A DNA stretch of 12,013 nt from Actinomortierella ambigua (Eukaryota; Mortierellomycota; Mortierellomycetes; Mortierellales; Mortierellaceae). The notes under the pieces are model-generated. The model was not told where the DNA came from. It did not search any database and saw only the letters and a list, made by a program, of their open reading frames with translations. The number at the start of each line of letters is the position of its first letter. Positions within the stretch are counted from its first letter, which is position 1. Both the position numbers and the translations under genes were made by a program. Shown in pieces: positions 7,064 through 12,013 of the stretch. The stretch covers positions 695-12,707 of the forward strand of contig JAAAJB010000791.1 of NCBI GenBank assembly GCA_016098155.1, written 5' to 3'.

Positions 7064-8005
7064 ACTACGTTTGCTGCGATTGAAAAATGACTATGGATGC
7101 GCGTGTTTTGTCTTTGTGTGTGTCTTGCTCGTTTTGCCAACAGTGGCGACTGGTGATAATGGAATAGTTGTTAATGAGTACTTTTGTCAATACGGGTGAA
7201 CATTTGAAGGCCTAGGTATCCTTTCACTTTCGGTGGGGCGGGGGTGGTTCTTCCTTCTTTTCTTATCATTGTGTGATCCACCTGCGTGTCGCACGATTTA
7301 CACACCTCATCATTGTATTGCTCGACCCCATCTCTAGGAGTCCAATTTGCGGTGAAAACAGGGTTCAGATCGATGGAAAACCATGCTGCGATGTGGACCG
7401 CACCCCACCCACAATATACTGATTCATCGACTGGACTCACGGGTGAAGGAAGGCATCTCTAATCCATCATCCCGAACCCGAGGCGTCCAAGGCGCCACAA
7501 ATCAGCGCCAGCCAATACCTACCATCATCGTTAGACGACATGAGATGGATCAAGGTACTTTTGATAGACCTGTGCCAGCATGTGCGCGTGCATCTGCAGA
7601 TAGGCAATTACGGAAAGAGTAGAGACTCCTGAATATTGCGTTCATGGAATGGTGTGAAAAGCCAGGTACTGGATCTGGTATGCAACCCATAAAGAGGTAA
7701 ACAAGACACCAAGGGATCCGAGCCTAGGTTGAATGCCAGGGAGCAATGTGAGCCAACATTAAGCGATGGAACCTCAGCCAGGGACAATCAAACGCCACAA
7801 GGACACTCAGCCTAGTTCATTGTCGCTGCAATACAATGGTTGAATATGAATAGAAATACTATGTGCAGGATGTAGAATCGCGGGGGACTTTGTACGTAGC
7901 CTTTATTGTCATCCCCATACGCGTGGATGCTCGAGTTGTCTCTTCCCTCTTCCCTCTTCCCTCTTCCCTCTTCTCTCCCTCTCCTACGTTGCGAGCGACA
8001 CCTCA
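7064..8005. other. Cassette copy 2 middle, no supported gene
   Basis: The first part (to about 7590) is a diverged form of the cassette 3' flank: TCTTGCTCGTTTTGCC near 7120, GACATGAGATGGATCAAGGTAC near 7540. From about 7600 it no longer aligns with the other copies and appears private. Open frames here show no family features. Confidence 0.5.
7942..7969 (+). repeat. Heptanucleotide microsatellite (CTTCCCT)4
   Basis: Four perfect 7-bp units, followed by a degenerate pyrimidine run to about 7985. It lies just beyond the C-terminal end of the P450 remnant. Confidence 0.8.
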
Positions 8006-8340
8006 AGCTGATAATACACTGGCCAGCCACAAAAGCCGTAGTGATGAACTGGAGATAACGCTTATTCTGGACTGGGATAAACACCGAGTCATACGTGGAC
8101 ACAAAGGCAGACAGTGTGAGACGTAGCAAAGTTCTTGCCAACATAGTTGCGCGCACCTGTAGAGAACGGGTGGAAGGTAAGTCTTGGACAGGCGGGAAAG
8201 GTGATTCCTCGGGAATCCAGCGCTCAGGAATGTACTTGTCGGCCTGCGAGAAGTATCCGCTGGACCTTGCTCCGTGGATCCAAAAAGGGAATGAGTGTAG
8301 GGTAAACGACCAAGAAAACCACGGTCAGAGGGTAATCGCG
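8006..8340 (-). pseudogene. Cytochrome P450 C-terminal fragment, frameshifted, heme Cys replaced
   Basis: Read on the - strand, a stretch ending ADKYIPERWIPEESPFPP (ERW at 8217-8225) matches the PERF/W segment of class II P450s. In another frame FSTGARNYVGKNFA (8166-8125) matches the heme-binding loop FxxGxRxCxGxxxA, with Tyr (TAT, 8145-8143) where the heme-ligating Cys belongs. A third frame gives RYLQFITTAFVAGQCIISL, like the last strand of fungal P450s, ending near 8006. At least two frame changes are needed to join these, and a stop lies upstream. P450s are heme monooxygenases; without the thiolate ligand and an intact frame this cannot be functional. The oxygen-binding helix and the ExxR region are not in the window. 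It occurs only in cassette copy 2. Confidence 0.75.
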
Positions 8341-8380
8341 CCAACAAGTAAAGATCCGCGCATTTCAATTAGCTAGGTCG

Positions 8381-8692
8381 GAGCGCTCCTAAAATACCAG
8401 AACATGACGCCTCAAGAAAGAAAGGAAGAATGTCCAGTATGAATCCTATCCCTTGATTCTTCATTCCTAGCGCCACCTTCGCCTGAGCCCCCCCCCCCGA
8501 CTTATTCTATAACTACTTCTCGTGGCGCTTCGTCCTTCACCAACTGCTATCCCTTGGTCCTTCCTCATTCCTATTGTTCCGCCAATGAGAGGAATCGGAA
8601 GAGAAGAAGACGAGTGAAAGGTACTGTTTTCACCAGTTATCTTAACCACACGATGTCTACATAATTCACCATTTTGTAACTCTTTTCCTGAG
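8381..8692. other. Cassette tail, copy 2, without a supported gene
   Basis: Aligns with 10909 onward and about 5450 onward. Contains a C11 run (8489-8499). A - strand reading VVKITGENSTFH near 8620-8650 matches MTGEHSIFH in copy 3, but indels between copies break the frame. Confidence 0.45.
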
Positions 8693-8965
8693 CTACAGCA
8701 TTGAAGCTTTAGAAACGGCATCCAAAGCAGTATTTCTGAATAGTTCTGCTGCCTGCTTCACACTCTTGTCCATCGCAAAATAGATCTTAGAAACCGAGAG
8801 ACACCTACCTTCTTGTGCTGTGATCCTGTTACTCGTCGTACTTTGCCGCTGCACAAGCAGACACCACCACAGCAAGAATCTCAAAGAAGCGCTCTTCTCT
8901 GGCAAAGTGGTTCTTGCCTCCATGGTGTTGATGCCATCTGGTGTCTGAGTCGGTTTCGTCGCATT
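8693..8965 (-). pseudogene. Cassette - strand gene, copy 2: 3' remnant
   Basis: Aligns with the second exon of the - strand gene in copies 1 and 3 (from the T(M)EARTTLP segment). At the position where copies 1 and 3 stop with TAG, this copy has TGG and stays open, reading MEARTTLPEK...AAELFRNTALD. A splice-like AAG|GTAGGT lies inside, near 8810. The upstream part has a 5-bp deletion and a stop, and the first exon and promoter are replaced by the copy 3 head. Too altered to be called a gene; unknown function. Confidence 0.4.
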
Positions 8966-9170
8966 AGTTCTTTAGCTCAAGGCTCTTGGTTCTGGGACAC
9001 CCACTTGCCATCTGTTCATAGTGTGCTCCTTGAACCTTCCCTTCCACCCCCTTCGCGGTCTTCTCCATCCATGTGCCTAAGGGGGCTCATTGTATAAATT
9101 GTTATTCCTTTTGAACTCTGCATACTGCCCTTCCCCGTAAAGGATTGGAATGATGCACTCCTTTTCGTAA

Positions 9171-9237
9171 CCAAGGTCAACAATCCCAGCGCCTCCTGAT
9201 GCCCCCACTCCTTCTAGCGGCTTCCTTTTGTATAAAG
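9171..9237 (+). promoter_or_regulatory. SSP promoter, copy 3
   Basis: CCAAGGTCAACAATCCCAG, CTAGCGGCTTCC and TATAAAG (9231-9237), in the same order as copies 1 and 2. A second TATAAA-like element lies at about 9095 in the head block. Confidence 0.65.
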
Positions 9238-9328
9238 CCGTCGAGACTCACAAAATAATGTCCTACTTCTAAATCCGTCACAGCACCTCGCAACAACCCG
9301 CTACATCCGAAGACCTCCCCTTCATTCA

Positions 9329-9426
9329 GTAAGTTCAGCAAGTCGAGTAGCAATTAGCCTTGCCAATGAGACCTTTTCATCCTTTCATCTAGCTCACCGT
9401 ATCATAAAACGTACTCTCGCTTTCAG
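9329..9426 (+). other. Intron in the 5' leader of SSP copy 3
   Basis: Donor GTAAGT (9329), branch-like GCTCACC near 9390, acceptor TTTCAG (9426); 98 nt. It corresponds to 6557-6656 of copy 2. Confidence 0.65.
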
Positions 9427-9442
9427 CTTATCAAGGTGTTCT

Positions 9443-9461
9443 CCCCCCCCCCCCCAAAAAA
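9443..9461 (+). repeat. C13 tract plus A tract directly before the SSP-3 start codon
   Basis: Thirteen C (9443-9455) followed by A up to the ATG at 9462. Copy 1 has C9 and copy 2 only CCC at the same place, so tract length varies among paralogues. Confidence 0.7.
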
Positions 9462-9809
9462 ATGACACGCTGCATGACCCTCTTCACCTTTGCTGTTATT
9501 GCCTCGGCTACCTTCTTGAGTAAGCTCGCGCACGGTATCGAGGGTGAACTCGAGGATAAGCAGGGCGCCACACACAAGTTCGATGTTGCTCATGGAAGAT
9601 GTACGAAATTCGCTACAGCTATCGTCGCTGTGAGATTCCAGACCTATTCCGACTCTTGCGCCGTCTTTGAGAGCGACGATTGCTCTTCGAAGGACATGGA
9701 TGACCGCGTGGATTTTGATATTATGGCGGAAATAGCCAGAGGTGAAGAAGGATTCAAGGCAATGTCCATCCTCTGTTACACAGAGCAGGCGCGAGCTGTT
9801 GTCAATTAG
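9462..9809 (+). CDS. Small secreted four-cysteine protein, copy 3 (SSP-3)
   Basis: 115 residues with a signal peptide (MTRCMTLFTFAVIASATFLS, likely cut after LAHG at residue 25) and about 90 mature residues. Mature cysteines at 47, 66 and 74 fall at exactly the same positions as in SSP-2; the last is at 105 rather than 107. Outside the cysteines and an H-x-F/Y-x-V strand before the first one, the mature sequence has little in common with SSP-2 and is more acidic. The start is fixed by the leader intron, the alignment and the lack of an earlier in-frame ATG after the acceptor. Exported protein of unknown function; the fold may be beta/gamma-crystallin-like, by analogy with SSP-2 only. The conserved ATTAAA follows the stop. 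Confidence 0.8.
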   Translation: MTRCMTLFTFAVIASATFLSKLAHGIEGELEDKQGATHKFDVAHGRCTKFATAIVAVRFQTYSDSCAVFESDDCSSKDMDDRVDFDIMAEIARGEEGFKAMSILCYTEQARAVVN

Positions 9810-9840
9810 CCCTGTTCACCAAAACGAGAAAAGAAGCATG

Positions 9841-9846
9841 ATTAAA
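9841..9846 (+). terminator. Polyadenylation signal of SSP copy 3
   Basis: ATTAAA 31 bp after the stop, within the GATTAAAA(A)CTACGTTTG block shared with copy 2. Confidence 0.5.
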
Positions 9847-9859
9847 AACTACGTTTGTT

Positions 9860-10580
9860 TCCAGGATTTGTTATGCTTCGTTGCAATCGAAGAGAGAATG
9901 CGCGTATAGTACGTCTGTGTGCGTGTTGCTCGTTTTCCGGCACTGGTGGTTGGCGATGATGGGAGGGCTTATGAATGCGCCCAAGAGGCAATTCACATCC
10001 TTCGTCTGTTTTTGTTTTGGTATTTTGGTATTTTGGTATTTTTGTGATCTTCGTGTTGCACAGTGTACAATGGACCTCGAGCCTCATCGCCGTTGCCCTC
10101 CGCCGCCCCGAACAGTCTATGTAGTTCGAATCAGGTAGCTCGAGTGATAGAAAGCCAGGTCGATGGGGAATTTGTGGTTCGATATGGGCCGCACACAGCC
10201 GATAAGCAGCCGAGTCTTCCAATGGACCCGCAGGTGAAGGCAGCTCCTAACCATCACCCGCACCCAAGTCAATCCAGGGGCGGGCACAATTGGCGCTGAC
10301 CATTGTCATCGGTAGGCCATGTGAGATGGGCCAAGGTATCTTTTATCCCTTTCTTGCAAATGTACTCAGTGAAAACTTCGTTTTTGTGTCTTTCCCTGAT
10401 TGAAATAGTACCATTCATGCCCTAACCGTGAGATGTATAGAGAGGAGAAGGGGACAGATGAAGAAAACACCTCAAATTTGAGCATTTGTGCGTCCATAAA
10501 TATTGTCCATTTCTGACATGGACAACATCTTTGTTCACGTAATTAGGCCAGGGATAAGAGCGCATTAACGTCGATATAAT
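9860..10580. other. Cassette 3'-flank block, copy 3
   Basis: Aligns with 3270-3790 in copy 1. Includes the GCGATGATGGG block, GCTCGAGTGATAGAAAG (10139), GGTAGGCCATGTGAGAT (10312) and GGGATAAGAGCGC (10552). Both strands keep short open frames that resemble those of copy 1, but no gene is convincing. Confidence 0.5.
10015..10038 (+). repeat. Octanucleotide repeat (TTTTGGTA)3
   Basis: Three perfect 8-bp units, absent from the equivalent place in copy 1 (near 3405), so a copy-specific expansion. Confidence 0.75.
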
Positions 10581-10671
10581 CATAAAAAAAATGCTTCAAA
10601 ATGCTAAGGGCAGCGCAGCAGACGAGGTTGAGGTCGAGGGAGCGAAGGCAGAGACAAGGGTCATTTACCTG

Positions 10672-10688
10672 CCGTATTTTCAGTACGG
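10672..10688. other. Conserved inverted repeat, copy 3
   Basis: CCGTA, 7-nt loop, TACGG; matches 5230-5246 in arms and loop length. Confidence 0.4.
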
Positions 10689-11278
10689 TTTCTGCATCCT
10701 AACTTTTGAAGTACAAAGATGCGTCTTTTTAGGGACAATTCAATGTACATCCTTGCACAGTGTACTTGAAATTGAACACAATAATTGTACAGATAGTCTA
10801 CATCAAGATAGAAAAGCAAGCAGAAGAAGTTGCCTACTCCAGATAGACCTAGAAGAAAGTGTAACGCTGAGCGTAAGCCTCGTGTACTAAAAATTCATGT
10901 CCATGTTTGAGCGCTCCTGAAACACCATGGACAAGTACGCTTGGAAAGAAGAGAAAAAACAAACCATCGCGAACCCTGGCCCTCGACGCTTTATTCCCAG
11001 CGTTACCTTCCTCTGAGTCTCATTAATGATGAGAAAAGTCGGAAAGAGAAGATGACAGTCGTGAAAGATACTGTGTTCACCAGTCATTCGCACTATGACC
11101 ACCATGGATTTACTATTGTGTCATTCCTTTTCCGAGCAATAGCATTGAAACAGATTAGAAACGGCCAAAGAAAAAAAAAAGAAAAAAAAAACGGGATACT
11201 CACTCAAACTTGCCCTCCGGATGCTGTGATTCTAGTCCTAGTCTTCGTTTGCTGTTGCGCAAGCGCAAGTAGACACCA
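10689..11278. other. Cassette middle/tail, copy 3, no supported gene
   Basis: Aligns with 5247-5824. A - strand frame (11105-10887) begins MVVIVRMTGEHSIFH and has relatives in the other copies, but with frame-breaking indels. A pyrimidine-rich - strand tract (11169-11190) follows a TTTGA|GTGAGT donor-like site, again suggesting decayed - strand exons. Confidence 0.4.
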
Positions 11279-11776
11279 CTAAAGCAATAATCGCTCAGAA
11301 TCTTTCTTCTTTAGTAAAGTCATCCTCGCCTCCTCGATGTCGATGTTACCTAGTGTCTGAAATTGGATTGGTTCATCTGAGGAGTTCTTTCGCGCAAAGC
11401 CCTCTTCTTCACGCTCCACTTTCAGGACGAATTTCAATAATTGCTCTTCTACATACTCTATGAGGTCTTGCTATCCCCATGAAGCGCGGGCGCAGGGCGG
11501 GAAAGCAGGGATGAGAAAGCGTCACCGGACCGACTGTTCTGTGTACCTGAACTCGATCCTTCGGATGGGACAAGGAGAAAGACGCAAACTCTTACCTGCG
11601 TGAGACTCGATCCTGCAACCTCAAGTCTCGTAGTCTCAAATACTGTCACGCTGAAGGTGCGCAAAGCTGGACACCTGCACCCCACCTTTTCATGGTACGT
11701 ACACCACTTTTTCCACAATGTTGTGAGACAGTGTCTTCTCTATTCGTGTGCCTGAGGTCACAAGCTGCTGTTTCAT
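11279..11776 (-). pseudogene. Cassette - strand gene, copy 3; in-frame TGA plus frameshift
   Basis: Same layout as copy 1: ATG at 11776, TGA after 28 codons, first exon to 11596, 125-nt intron (11471-11595), second exon 11470-11279 of 63 codons and TAG. In addition a one-base insertion near 11638-11642 shifts the first exon relative to copy 1. Second-exon changes relative to copy 1 are mostly amino-acid changing (for example K/Q, P/L, T/A, T/M), which does not look like strong protein conservation. Unknown family. Confidence 0.5.
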
Positions 11777-11862
11777 TCCGAATATCTAAGCGTGAATGAC
11801 CTTTCGAAGTACGTCGTTGGTACGTACTCTTTATCCTTGTAGGCTACAGTTACTCAATCCTG

Positions 11863-11877
11863 TTTTTTTTTTTTTTT
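11863..11877 (-). repeat. T15 tract at the broken end of cassette copy 3
   Basis: Fifteen T exactly where alignment with copy 1 ends (11862/6396). On the - strand this is an A tail 19 nt after AATAAA (11902-11897), the spacing expected between a signal and a real poly(A) tail. Confidence 0.7.
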
Positions 11878-11897
11878 CGCGAGGAAAAAGAAAAGGT

Positions 11898-12011
11898 TTA
11901 TTGGGTGGCTTGTTTGCCTTGTGAGAAACTAAGGAGACGCTCGGAATGAGTCTTCATGATACCAAAGGTGGCAGAAGAGGAGAGAACGACCTGTTGTACG
12001 AAGAAGGACTG
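11898..12011 (-). CDS. C-terminus of a - strand gene or retrocopy running off the window
   Basis: 37 codons read toward the array, ending KTHSERLLSFSQGKQATQ and a TAA that overlaps AATAAA (11902-11897). The other two - strand frames have stops here. The amino-acid mix is ordinary, and no family is recognised from so short a piece. The genomic A tail after the signal suggests a retroposed transcript, but a normal gene that happens to end next to a T tract is possible. Confidence 0.4.
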   Translation of the reverse strand, partial: QSFFVQQVVLSSSATFGIMKTHSERLLSFSQGKQATQ

Positions 12012-12013
12012 GA

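Larger units (their letters stand above)
6396..8965 (+). repeat. Cassette copy 2 of the tandem array
   Basis: Starts at the SSP promoter block (CCAAGGTCAACAATCC at 6411) and ends before TTCTGGGACACCC at 8991, where copy 3 begins. It has an intact SSP gene and a diverged 3' flank to about 7590. A private segment of about 780 bp (7600-8380) holds the P450 remnant. A tail from GAGCGCTCCT (8381) aligns with 10909 onward. It lacks the about 200-bp upstream block of copies 1 and 3 and the 5' part of the - strand gene. Confidence 0.75.
8966..11862 (+). repeat. Cassette copy 3 of the tandem array
   Basis: Begins with the upstream block shared with copy 1 (TTCTGGGACACCC at 8991; CCACCCCCTTCGCGG near 9042). 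It continues through promoter, leader, intact SSP-3, 3' flank, middle and tail. It ends abruptly at 11862 where copy 1 runs on into the next SSP promoter. It lacks the 1.35-kb insertion of copy 1 and the P450 segment of copy 2, so it is the best model of the ancestral cassette (about 2.9 kb). Confidence 0.8.

Noticed and set aside
8095..8376. 93-codon + strand open frame.
   Set aside because: Antisense to the P450 remnant, which carries recognisable motifs on the - strand.
10591..10890. 99-codon + strand open frame.
   Set aside because: The aligned part of copy 1 is full of frame changes and stops; no features of a protein family.
2600..11862. CRISPR array or LTR retrotransposon as the cause of the repeats.
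   Set aside because: Units are kilobases long with genes inside, there are no short regular spacers, no long terminal repeats and no reverse transcriptase or integrase motifs.

Overview
The window looks like nuclear DNA of a filamentous fungus. Genes have short GT-AG introns (98-162 nt), TATA boxes, AATAAA or ATTAAA signals, and a fungal-type FAD oxidoreductase. The lineage may be an early-diverging one such as Mortierellomycota, but that is a low-confidence inference from protein style only. There are no prokaryotic operons, rRNA genes or CRISPR arrays.

Layout. (1) 1-2545: one well-supported three-exon gene on the + strand (699-2422) for a 480-residue FAD-binding aldonolactone-oxidase-like protein, with a TATA box at 576 and AATAAA at 2538. 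(2) About 2600-11862: a head-to-tail array of three diverged copies of one cassette (about 2600-6395, 6396-8965, 8966-11862). Each cassette began with a + strand gene for a small secreted four-cysteine protein (SSP) that has its own TATA box and an intron in the 5' leader. Each ended with a convergent - strand gene of unknown function. SSP copy 1 is a promoter/leader/signal-peptide remnant. Copies 2 (6673-7023) and 3 (9462-9809) are intact and have the same cysteine layout but very different mature regions. The - strand gene survives in copies 1 and 3 as broken two-exon forms about 97% identical over about 456 bp. In copy 2 only its 3' part remains.

(3) The cassettes carry private insertions. 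Copy 1 holds about 1.3 kb (3794-5142) ending in 19 A, with a broken frame carrying three AT-hook motifs and an internal 179-bp-offset duplication. Copy 2 holds a - strand cytochrome P450 C-terminal pseudogene (about 8006-8340) whose heme-ligand cysteine is replaced by tyrosine. Copy 3 is cut off at 11863 by a T15 tract followed by a reversed AATAAA and the last 37 codons of a - strand frame that leaves the window.

The oxidoreductase appears to be an ordinary single gene. The array looks like a fast-evolving secreted-protein locus of birth-and-death type, repeatedly hit by retroposition-like insertions. Functional linkage between the SSPs and the - strand gene is inferred only from their co-duplication.
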